Shown one piece after another: positions 17,762 to 26,303 of a DNA stretch of 64,000 nucleotides. Each line of letters starts with the position of its first letter. Position 1 is the first letter of the stretch. Where the stretch lies: NCBI RefSeq assembly GCF_003289965.1, contig NZ_QMBQ01000005.1, positions 434,001 through 498,000 on the forward strand, written 5' to 3'. The notes below the pieces were generated by a model. It was not told the origin of the DNA. It made no database searches and saw nothing but the letters and a program-made list of their open reading frames with translations. Origin of the DNA: Mesorhizobium atlanticum. Lineage in GTDB: Bacteria > Pseudomonadota > Alphaproteobacteria > Rhizobiales > Rhizobiaceae. Position numbers and translations under genes: made by a program.

Positions 17762-18693
17762 GCGCGGCCCCGGCGGTTGCCGCGCTCGACTGGGGCACGA
17801 CCAGGCTCAGGGCCTGGCTGCTCGACAGCTCGGGCAAGGTGCTTGCCGAGCGGCGTGGCGACGACGGGCTGATCACCGCCCGTGAAAAAGGCTTTGCCAA
17901 CGTGCTGGAGGGCCACCTTGGCGCCATGGGCGCCCCGGACGCGTTGCCCGTCATCATCTGCGGCATGGCCGGCTCCCGGCAAGGCTGGATCGAGGCGCCC
18001 TATGTCACCGTGCCGGCGCCGATCGGCGCGATCCTGCGCGGCGCCGCCCGCATCGAGGGCTCGCGCCGCGACATCCGCATCGTGCCTGGCCTCGCGCAGC
18101 GCCTGGCTGACGCACCCGATGTCATGCGCGGCGAGGAGACCCAGCTTGCCGGCGCCGGTTTGCCGGCAAAGGGAAGGCATCTCGTCTGCATGCCCGGCAC
18201 GCATTCGAAATGGGTTTCGGTCGAGGATGGCGCGGTCGCGGGCTTCGGCACCTGGCCGACCGGCGAATTGTTCTCGGTGCTCGCCACGCACTCGATCCTG
18301 AAACACTCACTCGGCGAACATCCGGCGCCGGTCGCCGCGGACAGCCCGTTCTTCCGGCAATGGTGCGAACGGGCCCTCGGCGAAGGCGGCGACGTCACCT
18401 CGAAACTGTTCGCCATCCGCGCCGCCGGGCTGTTGCAGGATTTGAAGCCGGACGAAGCGGCGGCCTGCCTTTCTGGCCTTCTGCTCGGCGGCGAGATCGC
18501 CTCGGCAAGACGCCGCTATGGCGCCAGCGAAGCGCCGGTGGTGCTGGTCGCCTCGGGCGCGCTCGCCACGCTCTACGGTTCCGCCCTGGGTTTGGCCGGC
18601 CTTGCCTTCCGCACCGTGGACGCCGATGAAGCGGTGCGTGCCGGCCTGGTCGAGGCCGCGCGCGAGAACGGCATGATTGGAGGCGCTTCATGA
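17758..18693 (+). CDS. dgoK: 2-dehydro-3-deoxygalactonokinase
   Basis: 311 aa from GTG 17758, which overlaps the SDR stop in a GTGA junction. The N-terminal phosphate loop VAALDWGTTRLRAWLLD and the motifs ICGMAGSRQGW, CMPGTHSKWV and TGELFSVLATHSIL are those of the DgoK family. It phosphorylates 2-keto-3-deoxygalactonate at C6. Downstream it overlaps dgoA by 4 nt (ATGA), so translation is probably coupled. Length fits the family (~300 aa). Confidence 0.93.
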   Translation: MSAAPAVAALDWGTTRLRAWLLDSSGKVLAERRGDDGLITAREKGFANVLEGHLGAMGAPDALPVIICGMAGSRQGWIEAPYVTVPAPIGAILRGAARIEGSRRDIRIVPGLAQRLADAPDVMRGEETQLAGAGLPAKGRHLVCMPGTHSKWVSVEDGAVAGFGTWPTGELFSVLATHSILKHSLGEHPAPVAADSPFFRQWCERALGEGGDVTSKLFAIRAAGLLQDLKPDEAAACLSGLLLGGEIASARRRYGASEAPVVLVASGALATLYGSALGLAGLAFRTVDADEAVRAGLVEAARENGMIGGAS

Positions 18694-19325
18694 GCCAGAC
18701 CGCACCCTTCCCCAAACTCAAGCGCGGCCTTGTCGCCATCCTGCGCGGCCTGAAGCCGTCCGAGGCGGTGGCGATCGGCAAGGCGATCCATGACGCCGGC
18801 ATCGAGGCGATCGAAGTGCCGCTCAATTCGCCGGACCCGTTCGTCTCCATCGCCGATCTGGTCAAGGCGCTGCCGCAAAGCGCGCTGATCGGCGCCGGCA
18901 CCGTGCTGACGGCGGCGGACGTCGACGCTTTGCACAAGGCCGGCGGCAGGTTGCTGGTCAGCCCAAACATCGATGCCGAGGTCATGGGCCGCGCCATGCA
19001 CCACGGCATGGTGACGATGCCCGGCGTGTTCACGCCCACCGAAGCTTTCCAGGCGATCCGGCTCGGCGCCTCGGCGCTGAAATTCTTCCCGGCAAGTGTG
19101 CTTGGATCGAGCGGCATCGCGGCCATCCGCGCCGTGCTGCCGCCCGCAACCTTGATCGGCGCCGTGGGCGGCGTCTCCGACAAGGATTTTGCCGGCTACA
19201 AGGCGGTCGGCGTCAGCGTCTTCGGTCTGGGGTCCAGCCTCTACAAGCCGGGCGCGACGGTCGAGGAGGTGGCGCGGCGCGCCAGTGCCGCCGTCGCCGC
19301 CTGGGATGAAGCTTTCGGAGGATGA
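18690..19325 (+). CDS. dgoA: 2-dehydro-3-deoxy-6-phosphogalactonate aldolase
   Basis: 211 aa, class I aldolase of the KDPG/KDPGal family. Seen: RGLKPSEAVAIG, the E in IEVPLNSPDP, GAGTVLTAADVD, and the Schiff-base lysine in ALKFFPASVLG. The variant IEVPLNSP and the dgoK neighbour favour KDPGal over KDPG. It splits the phosphorylated ketodeoxy sugar into pyruvate and glyceraldehyde 3-phosphate. The ATG overlaps the dgoK stop. Confidence 0.93.
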   Translation: MSQTAPFPKLKRGLVAILRGLKPSEAVAIGKAIHDAGIEAIEVPLNSPDPFVSIADLVKALPQSALIGAGTVLTAADVDALHKAGGRLLVSPNIDAEVMGRAMHHGMVTMPGVFTPTEAFQAIRLGASALKFFPASVLGSSGIAAIRAVLPPATLIGAVGGVSDKDFAGYKAVGVSVFGLGSSLYKPGATVEEVARRASAAVAAWDEAFGG

Positions 19326-19327
19326 CA

Positions 19328-20200
19328 ATGGACGGCGTTTCGGTTTTTTCCGACCACATCTGCGAGCTCGGCGAAGGCCCGAGCTACGATCCCGCCACCG
19401 ACACGCTGTTCTGGTTCGACATCGTCAACGCCAAGCTTCTGGAAAAGCCGCTTGCCGGCGCATTGAAGGTGCATGACCTCGGCGTCATGGCCAGCGCCAT
19501 CGCAGTCATCGACGCCGAGCGCCAGCTCATCGCCACCGAGATCGGCCTGCAGGTCCGGGACGTGAAAACCGGCAGGCTGACGCTGCACACGCCGATCGAG
19601 GCCGACAATCCGCTGACGCGCTCCAATGATTCGCGCGTCCATCCCTGCGGCGCGCTGTGGACCGGCACGATGGGCAAGGACGAGGAGAAGGGCGCGGGCT
19701 CGATCTACTGGTTCTTCAAGGGCGAGTTGCGCCGGTTGTTTTCCGGCATCACCGTCTCGAACTCGATCTGCTTTTCCGAGGACGGCGCGACCGCCTACTA
19801 CACCGACACCGCGACCGGGCTTCTGATGCGCGTCGCCTGCGATCCGGCGACCGGCCTGCCGGCCGGCGAAGTCAAAGTGTTCGTCGATCATCGCGCCTCG
19901 AAAGGCTATATCGACGGTTCGGTCGTCGACCGCGACGGGGTTCTGTGGAACGCCGTCTGGGGCGGCAAGGCGGTGAAGGCCTATGCGCCGGACGGCACGC
20001 TGCTGCGCGAGATCGCCATGCCCGTAACGCAGGCCTCCTGCCCGGCTTTCGTCGGCGCCAAGGGCGATCGCCTGGCGGTGACCTCGGCCTGGAAGGGCAA
20101 GGACGAGAAGCAGCGCGCTCTCGATCCGCAGGCCGGCATGACCTTCCTGCTCGATATCCCGGTCAAGGGCCGCTTCGAGCCGCGCGTGCTGATCGCATAA
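19328..20200 (+). CDS. SMP-30/gluconolactonase family sugar lactonase
   Basis: 290 aa. The six-bladed propeller family signs are the metal-ligand Glu in CELGEGPSYD, the Asn in VSNSICFSEDG and the Asp in YIDGSVVDRDGVLWNA. It should hydrolyse the aldonolactone made by the SDR dehydrogenase. ATG 19322 overlaps the dgoA stop but has no room for a ribosome site. ATG 19328 has CGGAGG ending 6 nt before it and is preferred. No aldonate dehydratase is encoded next to this operon, so one pathway step must be supplied elsewhere. Confidence 0.9.
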   Translation: MDGVSVFSDHICELGEGPSYDPATDTLFWFDIVNAKLLEKPLAGALKVHDLGVMASAIAVIDAERQLIATEIGLQVRDVKTGRLTLHTPIEADNPLTRSNDSRVHPCGALWTGTMGKDEEKGAGSIYWFFKGELRRLFSGITVSNSICFSEDGATAYYTDTATGLLMRVACDPATGLPAGEVKVFVDHRASKGYIDGSVVDRDGVLWNAVWGGKAVKAYAPDGTLLREIAMPVTQASCPAFVGAKGDRLAVTSAWKGKDEKQRALDPQAGMTFLLDIPVKGRFEPRVLIA

Positions 20201-20304
20201 GGGTATCGCGCATTATCGCGCAATCGCCTCGGGCCGGTCGGTTTCCCGCAAGCCGGCCGCTGCGGCCATGCGATGGTAGCGCCTGATTTCGCCCGGAGCA
20301 TTCG

Positions 20305-21363
20305 ATGCCGCACAGCACGCCGACGCTAGTTCTGGTCTACGAGCCGGAAAAGGCCTGTCTCGACCGCTTATCCGCGGACGGATACCCGGCGGATCGTGCC
20401 CTGGAAATTTCGTCCTATCTGGCGCAGTCGACCGACCTTGCGCCCGAATTCAACCTGCTCGCCGCCGCCTGCGAAAAGCGAGGCCTTGCTTTCAAGCCTG
20501 TCGAGCTCGACGACGCGGCACCCGTTCTGGCAAAGGCCGATCCCGCAACAACGCTCGTCTGGACGCTGACCGACGGCGTTGCTTATTTCCGTGGCGGCGC
20601 TTCGCCGGCGCTGGCGCGGCTGAACGGCTTGCGCACCATCGGCGCCGACGATTCGCTGTTCGCGCTCTGCCAGGACAAGCTCCGCTCCGGCGCAGTGCTC
20701 GGCGCCCTCGACCTGCCGGCGCCGCAGGCCGGCCTGGCGCGCAATGGCGAGTGGCTGGTCGAGCCACCGGCCTCGCCCAAGGGCTGGTTCGTCAAGCCGA
20801 ACCGGCTCGGCGCCAAGATCGGCATCTGGCCGGATTCCCGCATCGTCGATCTCGGCCATGCGCTGGAGCTTAGCCGGCGCGTCTTTTCCCATTACCGCGA
20901 CGACGTCGTCGTCCAGCCCTATGTCGCCGGCCGCAATGTGCGCGCGAGTTTCCTTGGGCTGAAGCCCGAAACCGGCGTCGAGGCTCTGGGCATCGTCTTT
21001 GTCGATTCCGGCGGCGATTTTCAGACCATGGCCGACTCGATGGCCCTTTATGGCGACACCGGCCAGGCAGCGAAGGATGCGGGAACCTATGCCGAGCCGG
21101 AGCTTGAGGCCGTCAGCGCCAGCCAGCCGGAGGCGGATCGGAAAATCCGCGCCATCGCGCGGAAACTGATAAGCGGTCTCGGCCTGAAAGATGTCTTTTC
21201 CGTCGACTTCAGGGTCGAGGCCGACGACACCGTCCATCTCATCGAGTTCGAAGTCTGCCCCGGCCTGCCCTGCTTCGATTTTCGCGACTATTGCCGCAGA
21301 CAATGGGGCATGAGCCTTGCCGATGCGATGGCGCAGACAGCGGCCAATAGGTTATTTCGCTAA
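20305..21363 (+). CDS. ATP-grasp family protein of unknown substrate
   Basis: 352 aa. The ATP-grasp fold is suggested by GWFVKPNRLGAKIGI (ATP-binding Lys), VVVQPYVAGRNVRASF (hinge) and the C-terminal metal site DFRVEADDTVHLIEFEVCPG, laid out as in D-Ala-D-Ala ligases. The N-terminus (LVLVYEPEKACLDRL) is not that of a known Ddl. It probably joins a carboxylate to an amine using ATP, but no substrate or pathway is indicated. It is convergent with the DUF1330 gene, overlapping by 4 nt at the stops. Confidence 0.7.
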   Translation: MPHSTPTLVLVYEPEKACLDRLSADGYPADRALEISSYLAQSTDLAPEFNLLAAACEKRGLAFKPVELDDAAPVLAKADPATTLVWTLTDGVAYFRGGASPALARLNGLRTIGADDSLFALCQDKLRSGAVLGALDLPAPQAGLARNGEWLVEPPASPKGWFVKPNRLGAKIGIWPDSRIVDLGHALELSRRVFSHYRDDVVVQPYVAGRNVRASFLGLKPETGVEALGIVFVDSGGDFQTMADSMALYGDTGQAAKDAGTYAEPELEAVSASQPEADRKIRAIARKLISGLGLKDVFSVDFRVEADDTVHLIEFEVCPGLPCFDFRDYCRRQWGMSLADAMAQTAANRLFR

Positions 21364-21647
21364 ACGCCCTCGACCAGCACGATCTCGCCCTCGGCCACTT
21401 TCTGGCGGATCGCGGCGGCGCGCTGGTATTCCGGCGAGTGGTAGCAGTCATGCGCCGTAGCCAGCGAGTCGAACTCGATGATGACGTTGCGGCCCCGCCC
21501 CGGCCCCTCGGCCTTTTCATGTTCGCCGCCGCGCGCCAGGAATTTCGCGCCGAAGCGATCGAAGGCAAGCTTCGCGGCGGCGACATAATCCTTGTATCCC
21601 TCGGCGTCGCGCACATCGACGCGAGCGATCCAATATCCCTTGGGCAT
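21360..21647 (-). CDS. DUF1330 domain protein
   Basis: 95 aa from ATG 21647, which has AGGAG 8 nt upstream; the frame extends 69 nt further without a better start. The sequence (MPKGYWIARVDVRDAEGY, FLARGGEHEKAEG, RNVIIEFDSLATAHDCYHSP) is a typical DUF1330 ferredoxin-like dimeric fold. Function is unknown; related folds are small monooxygenases or binding proteins. Confidence 0.88.
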   Translation of the reverse strand: MPKGYWIARVDVRDAEGYKDYVAAAKLAFDRFGAKFLARGGEHEKAEGPGRGRNVIIEFDSLATAHDCYHSPEYQRAAAIRQKVAEGEIVLVEGV

Positions 21648-21783
21648 GCGTTTCTCCTGTTTATGTTCGGGCGAGCGCTCGGTCATTGCCGGCCGCCGCC
21701 CGCAATGCCGCGGCATTGTGGCTTACTTGAGCGGCGCCTTAACACACAACCCGAACCCAGGGAAAGCGAGCGCTGGCCGGACG

Positions 21784-22632
21784 CTAGCCTCTGATATGAG
21801 CAACGATCCAGCCGATGATGTCGTCCATCACCAGCTCTTTGTCCACGTCGTTGAGCAGATCGTGAAAATGGCCTTCATAAAGTTTCAGCGTCTTATCGCT
21901 GGACCCAGCCTTGTCGTAGAACAACTGGCTGCCGCTGGGCTTGGTCGCCTTGTCCGCGGTTCCATGGAGGATCAGCAGCGGCAGCGCGAATTGCGGGAAT
22001 TCCTGTTTCAGCCTTTCGTCGGCCCTGGCCATTTCCGCGACCGTGTTGGTGGGCTGCGTCTCATCGGCGATCAGGGGATCCGCGTTCATGGCGGCATGCA
22101 CCGCCGCATCGCGTGAAAAGTCCTCGTTCTTCAGGCGCAGCACATGGGCGTGCGGGAAAATGTGGCTCAGACCCTTCAGCGCCGCGAGGGCGAAATCAGG
22201 CGCCGGCACCTGGAAGGCAAAGCTCTCGCAGACCAGCCCGGCGAGATCGCCCTGGTTTTCCAGCGTGTACATGCAGGCAACCACGCCGCCGGCGCTGTGG
22301 CCCAGCAGGAATACCGGCAGACCCGGCTCCCGGGCCCTGGCTTCGCCAACGAGGCCGCCGACATCGCTGACATAGTCGTCAAAGGCCTCGACGTAGAAAC
22401 GCTCGCCGTCGGATTTGCCGCGCCCGCGCAGGTCGACGGCGTAGACGGCCAGGCCGGCGGCCACGCATTGCCCGGCCACCCAGTCGTAGTAGCCGCTGTG
22501 CGAATTGAACCCGGGAACGATCACCAGAACAGCGCGCGGTTTGAGCGCCGGCCGCCAGGATCGAAAGGAGATGCCAAGCCCGCCGCGCCCCTCGAACCGT
22601 TCTTCAGTGACGTCGTTTGCGGTCTCAATCAT
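21784..22632 (-). CDS. Alpha/beta hydrolase, monoacylglycerol-lipase-like
   Basis: 282 aa from ATG 22632, with GAGGGAAG just upstream. It has the serine-aminopeptidase S33 / monoglyceride-lipase layout: oxyanion region VPGFNSHSGYYDWVAGQ, VDLRGRGKSDG, nucleophile elbow LGHSAGG, acid in LILHGTADKAT and catalytic His in YEGHFHDLLND. It likely cleaves acylglycerols or related esters in the cytoplasm. It is 80 nt downstream of the Dyp peroxidase gene on the same strand and could be the last gene of that operon. Confidence 0.9.
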   Translation of the reverse strand: MIETANDVTEERFEGRGGLGISFRSWRPALKPRAVLVIVPGFNSHSGYYDWVAGQCVAAGLAVYAVDLRGRGKSDGERFYVEAFDDYVSDVGGLVGEARAREPGLPVFLLGHSAGGVVACMYTLENQGDLAGLVCESFAFQVPAPDFALAALKGLSHIFPHAHVLRLKNEDFSRDAAVHAAMNADPLIADETQPTNTVAEMARADERLKQEFPQFALPLLILHGTADKATKPSGSQLFYDKAGSSDKTLKLYEGHFHDLLNDVDKELVMDDIIGWIVAHIRG

Positions 22633-22712
22633 GTTGCTTCCCTCTTTGCCGGGTCGGGCCGTCCGGCCCGAATGTCGGTGAACCATCGCGTTCCATACTT
22701 ACATGGGCTTGC

Positions 22713-24053
22713 CTATGTTTGGAGATCACCTCCACCGGCAAGCCAGCGCAGGCCGCCGATCCCCGGCAGGAACACATGCTCGCCGCCGCGCGTGACGGCG
22801 AAATCGAGCAGGCCGGCCAAGCGCCGCCGCACGGGCCTCGCCGGAAAGGCATAGTCGGCCGAGTGGTCGCGGCGGCCGGCGATCGGGTCCGTGCGCGAAC
22901 CCTCGGAGACGAAGTCGCCGTCATTGATCCATTGCGACTGGACGAATTCGAACTGGCGGCCGGGATTGGCGTTGACGAGCGCCAGTATGATGCCCCGGTC
23001 CTGGCCGTCATCCTCGAGCACGCCTTCGGGCAGCATTGGCCCGTAGGACGAGCCGCGCCGCAAAAGCCGGTGCAGGCGGGCGTCGGTCAGCGACTCCTTC
23101 AGCGCGTCACGCGGGTTGACCCGCCTGATGTGGCTGCCGACCGGAGTCCTGCGGCCATCCGGATCCTCGCCATAATAGGCGAAGTCGTTGTTGCGCCGGC
23201 TGTCGCGGCCGAGTTCCGGATCGTCGGCTTCCGGCGCCAGCGCCAGCGGGCAGCCGCTGCGCCAGCGTCCCATCATCTTGGCGGCGACGAACTCCTGCCC
23301 CGCGGGGCTGTCGGCATTGTCGCGCAGGTATTTGCGGAATGCCGCGACGTCCTGGTGGATCTTGCGGATCGCCAGATAGGTTCCATTGCGCCACAGCGCT
23401 TCCGGACCGGGACCGGTCGCGACCACGCCGAGCTCGTTGACATAGCCCAGCACAAACTCGCCCGCCTTGGCCGGTTCGCCCTGGCCGGGCAGCGGCGCGC
23501 CGCCCTGGCCTTCGATATAGGGCCGGCTGATGCCGTCGGCGAAGCCGAAATGCTCGCGCAGATTGGGCGGCACCCCGACATCGACGCGCCCCACCAGCTT
23601 GACCCCCCCGAGCCCGGCCAACGCTTCATGCCCGACGGCGAGCTTTTGTTGCCGCAGCTCATCGCTGGCGGCCATCACCAGAAGCCCGACATGGAAGCCG
23701 TTTGCGCCATGCGGCATGTCCCAGTGCTCGGGGTCGCTCGCGCCGACATCGCCGAGGAACACCTTGCGCGCCGCCATCCCCTGGCGGAATTCCACCGGGA
23801 ACTCCGCCAGGATAGTCTCGCTCAGCCCAAGACGCCGGAGCCCTTCGAAGGTGAGGACCACGTTGATCCAGGCATCCTCGACCGGCCTGTCCCAGTCCGC
23901 CGCCGATGTCACATAGGGCAACAGCCGGCGCAGCAGGGTTCGTGCCTGTTTCGCGTCGTCGATGCGGAACAGCAGATAGGCGCCGAAATAGGGCATGGGG
24001 CGGTTGCGCAGCACCGTGCCCTGGATGTCGTCGAGTTCGAGCTGAACGGGCAT
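22713..24053 (-). CDS. Dyp-type heme peroxidase
   Basis: 446 aa from ATG 24053 (the frame runs 207 nt further upstream over the preceding gene). The Dyp distal motif G-x-x-D-G is HFGFADGISRPYIEG, with the catalytic Asp. The proximal heme His lies in VGSHIRRVNPRD, and distal Arg candidates follow. No Tat or Sec signal is seen, so it is cytosolic or inside a compartment. It starts 8 nt after the unknown gene at 24062 and is clearly cotranscribed with it. It oxidises dyes, phenols or porphyrins with H2O2; the natural substrate is not evident. Confidence 0.92.
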   Translation of the reverse strand: MPVQLELDDIQGTVLRNRPMPYFGAYLLFRIDDAKQARTLLRRLLPYVTSAADWDRPVEDAWINVVLTFEGLRRLGLSETILAEFPVEFRQGMAARKVFLGDVGASDPEHWDMPHGANGFHVGLLVMAASDELRQQKLAVGHEALAGLGGVKLVGRVDVGVPPNLREHFGFADGISRPYIEGQGGAPLPGQGEPAKAGEFVLGYVNELGVVATGPGPEALWRNGTYLAIRKIHQDVAAFRKYLRDNADSPAGQEFVAAKMMGRWRSGCPLALAPEADDPELGRDSRRNNDFAYYGEDPDGRRTPVGSHIRRVNPRDALKESLTDARLHRLLRRGSSYGPMLPEGVLEDDGQDRGIILALVNANPGRQFEFVQSQWINDGDFVSEGSRTDPIAGRRDHSADYAFPARPVRRRLAGLLDFAVTRGGEHVFLPGIGGLRWLAGGGDLQT

Positions 24054-24061
24054 GATGGCAA

Positions 24062-24577
24062 TCAGCCCGCGGCGTCGAGCAGGTCGCTGACGGCGGCGGA
24101 GAGCTTCTTCATCCTGGTCAGGTCGCGGACCGAGACGTCCGGATGCGCCGCATAGGAGAACTCGGTCGGGTGAAGCAGGCTGATGACCCACTCGCCGGCC
24201 TTGGGGCTGGTTATGCCGGGATAACCTTCCAGCACCCCGTCCGCGAGGGCGTCGAGCCAAGGGGCCGCCTGGGTGGCGATGTCGACGAGGTAGGGCTTGA
24301 AGTCGCCGTCATAGAGAAGCGAGAGCACGAAGCGCGTGTCGTTGTCGAACAGCAGGATGCGAAGGCTCTGGACCGTGCCCACCCGGCCTTCCCAATAGGC
24401 GGCCTCGGCCTGGAATTGCGGCAGCCGCTTGCGGAACAGCTCGGCGCCGCCCGGCACCACGTTGCCGATCATCGTCAGTTCGCCGCGCTTGCCGATCCGC
24501 TTGCCGGGGCCGTCGGGCTGATCCGTCATGGTCTGCGCCATTGCCAGGCGCTCTTCCAGGGGCAGTATGTTGGTCAT
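24062..24577 (-). CDS. Unknown protein linked to the Dyp-type peroxidase
   Basis: 171 aa from ATG 24577, with AAGGAG 8 nt upstream. I do not recognise a named domain. Features: MTNILPLEERLAMAQTM, a central GNVVPGGAELFRKRLPQFQ and RILLFDNDTRFVLSLLYDGD, and no signal peptide or membrane helix. The FDND-TRFVLSLLYDGDFKPYL portion suggests a ferredoxin-like alpha/beta fold. Because it is packed 8 nt before the Dyp gene, it probably serves as a partner, cargo factor or second enzyme. Confidence 0.7.
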   Translation of the reverse strand: MTNILPLEERLAMAQTMTDQPDGPGKRIGKRGELTMIGNVVPGGAELFRKRLPQFQAEAAYWEGRVGTVQSLRILLFDNDTRFVLSLLYDGDFKPYLVDIATQAAPWLDALADGVLEGYPGITSPKAGEWVISLLHPTEFSYAAHPDVSVRDLTRMKKLSAAVSDLLDAAG

Positions 24578-24642
24578 GATCGTCTCCTTGTGTTGAATGC
24601 TAGCAATGGCGCCGGTCGGACCCGGCCGGCGGGCGCGGCGGA

Positions 24643-25089
24643 TTATCGGGGATGCACCTGCAGTTGCCGCAGCATCAGCGCCGTATCCAGGAGCTGCCGC
24701 TGCTCGACGATACGGCCGGCCTGCCATCGGCAGACGACCGCGAAGGTCACGTCGAAGGCGTGCCGGCCAGGCGGCAGCGCGATGCCGGGAAGCGCCCCTA
24801 GCGCCCCATCCACCGTTCCGGTGATGCGGGCGACCGAGCAGCTCTTCGAGCCGTCGTGGCTGGCGAAGAGATCGAGATAAGGCTCGATCCAGACATGGGC
24901 GTCGGCCACGATTGCGCAGAACTTCCGCGCCTTCTCGATATGGGCGTGCTTGCCGTGCGGCTCGGCTTCGCCGCCCGCATAGGCGGTCAGCCCCTCGGCC
25001 AGCAGGTCGCCATAGGCCGCCCAGTCACGCGCGTTCCAGGCAGCGTCGATCGCGCGCATCCGCTCCAGCGTGCCGCGCATCGCCATCAT
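24643..25089 (-). CDS. SnoaL/NTF2-like (ester cyclase type) protein
   Basis: 148 aa. ATG 25089 overlaps the stop of the catalase-like gene (ATGA) and has GGGGAAAA upstream. The frame extends upstream only over that gene. The fold signs are DAAWNARDWAAYGDLLAEGL, HIEKARKF, a DAHVWIEPYLDLFASHD strand and VVCRWQAGRIVEQRQLLDTA, typical of SnoaL-like and nuclear-transport-factor-2-like pockets. Likely a small-molecule binding or isomerising protein of the peroxidase operon. Confidence 0.78.
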   Translation of the reverse strand: MMAMRGTLERMRAIDAAWNARDWAAYGDLLAEGLTAYAGGEAEPHGKHAHIEKARKFCAIVADAHVWIEPYLDLFASHDGSKSCSVARITGTVDGALGALPGIALPPGRHAFDVTFAVVCRWQAGRIVEQRQLLDTALMLRQLQVHPR

Positions 25090-26054
25090 CGCTTTTCCCC
25101 GCCGCCGAACGGACAGCCGCCGCGCCAGCCGCCCGAACGGCTCGCCGCCGACACCTCGTAGACGCCGCGCCTGATCTGCAGGATGGGATCGTCGGTCGGC
25201 TCGATGCCGTCGGTCAGCACCGTCGGGTCGTGGTTCATGACCGGATCGCCCGTGTCCTTTTCCGAGGCCGGAGCCGTCAGCGTCATGCGGCCGATGACCA
25301 CGCGGCGGCGGCCCTCGGGCCACAAGGCCGTGGCGTCGTCGACGGGATCACCGGGCTCGGCCAGCTCCAGCACCAGGTCGAAATGCACCGGCTCACGCGC
25401 CAGCCTCTCCTCCAGCTCGGCGTAGAGGATGTCGACATTCTCCTCCTTCAGGTCAGCCGGCGGCTGGCCCTTGATGCCGGCGACGGGCACCCAGTGGCAG
25501 CGCGCCAGCGTCTCGACATGTTCGGCGCTGACCCAGCGAAAGCAGTGCACCGAATTGAACTCGGTGTGTGCGAAGCTGACCGGAGCCGGGCTTTCGGCGC
25601 GCATCTGGAACACCCGCGCCGAGTTGGGATTCGCCGCCAGGAAGGTCTTGAGGCCGGCAAGGTTGGGAGGGCCGCCAGGTTCGGCCGGCAGGCCGGCATC
25701 GAGAAGTCCCACGAACTGATCGATGGAGTTGGCGATGAACAGCTTCTGGCTGAGCATGATCAGGTTTGTGACGCGCCCGTCGTCGAGATAGAAGCGCGTG
25801 GCCATGCCAACCGTCGAGCCGAAATGGGCGTAAGGGTCGCCGCCGCCCTTCGAGAAACGGACGGTGACGGGCATTTCCGCCCCCTGCAGATGAACGGCCC
25901 GTGTGTAGCGGCGGGCCGCCTCGTTGGCGCGGAACGTGCCCTTGTAGAGCCTGCCGTCGGCATGCAGGGCGCGATAGCCCGGGAAGTCACCGAGGATGCG
26001 CTTGATCTTGGCGACGATGTCCTCGGCTTTGCGATACTGGCTGTTTTGCGGCAT
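25086..26054 (-). CDS. Catalase-related heme peroxidase (short catalase family)
   Basis: 322 aa, about two thirds of a normal monofunctional catalase. Visible are the distal His region YRALHADGRLYKGTF, the heme-pocket strand MPVTVRFSKGGGDPYAHFG with N in VTNLIMLSQKLFIANS, and a C-terminal R-x-x-Y (IRRGVYEVSAASR) that may provide the proximal Tyr ligand. Such minimal catalases often act as organic peroxidases. It ends GGCPFGGGEKR. It is the first gene of the operon with the SnoaL-like, unknown and Dyp-type genes. Confidence 0.85.
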   Translation of the reverse strand: MPQNSQYRKAEDIVAKIKRILGDFPGYRALHADGRLYKGTFRANEAARRYTRAVHLQGAEMPVTVRFSKGGGDPYAHFGSTVGMATRFYLDDGRVTNLIMLSQKLFIANSIDQFVGLLDAGLPAEPGGPPNLAGLKTFLAANPNSARVFQMRAESPAPVSFAHTEFNSVHCFRWVSAEHVETLARCHWVPVAGIKGQPPADLKEENVDILYAELEERLAREPVHFDLVLELAEPGDPVDDATALWPEGRRRVVIGRMTLTAPASEKDTGDPVMNHDPTVLTDGIEPTDDPILQIRRGVYEVSAASRSGGWRGGCPFGGGEKR

Positions 26055-26148
26055 GCACCTGCTCCCGTTTCTTGTCCGCTGGCGGACAGCACGAATGGAG
26101 GTGAGCCTATGGGGCTGCGCCCTTGCCCGTGAAGTTAGGCGCGGGCGG

Positions 26149-26161
26149 GCTAACTGTTAGC
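26149..26161. promoter_or_regulatory. 13-bp palindrome upstream of the peroxidase operon
   Basis: GCTAACTGTTAGC is a perfect palindrome about 95 nt before the catalase-like start codon, between that gene and the family A repeat. The half-site CTGTTAG also occurs just before the regulator gene (complement of 28142-28148). It is a candidate operator for the peroxidase operon. Confidence 0.35.
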
Positions 26162-26174
26162 TGACGTTGAGAGT

Positions 26175-26303
26175 CTAGAGCAGTTCCAGGAAAAGCGTGA
26201 ACGGTTAGGCTCGGCGACTTCGCCGTAGCCGTCCGTCCGGAACTGCGTAAGAACAAAGAGATAGAGCGGTTCGCCGTTTTCGTGAAACGGTGAAACGCTC
26301 TAG
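26175..26303 (+). repeat. Family A dispersed repeat, copy 3 (long variant)
   Basis: Starts CTAGAGCAGTTCCAGG and ends CGCTCTAG, with the extra internal palindromic segment (GGCTCGGCGACTTCGCCGTAGCC) also seen in the copy at 8923. Its final CTA (26300-26302) is the TAG stop codon of the regulator gene on the other strand. Confidence 0.85.
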
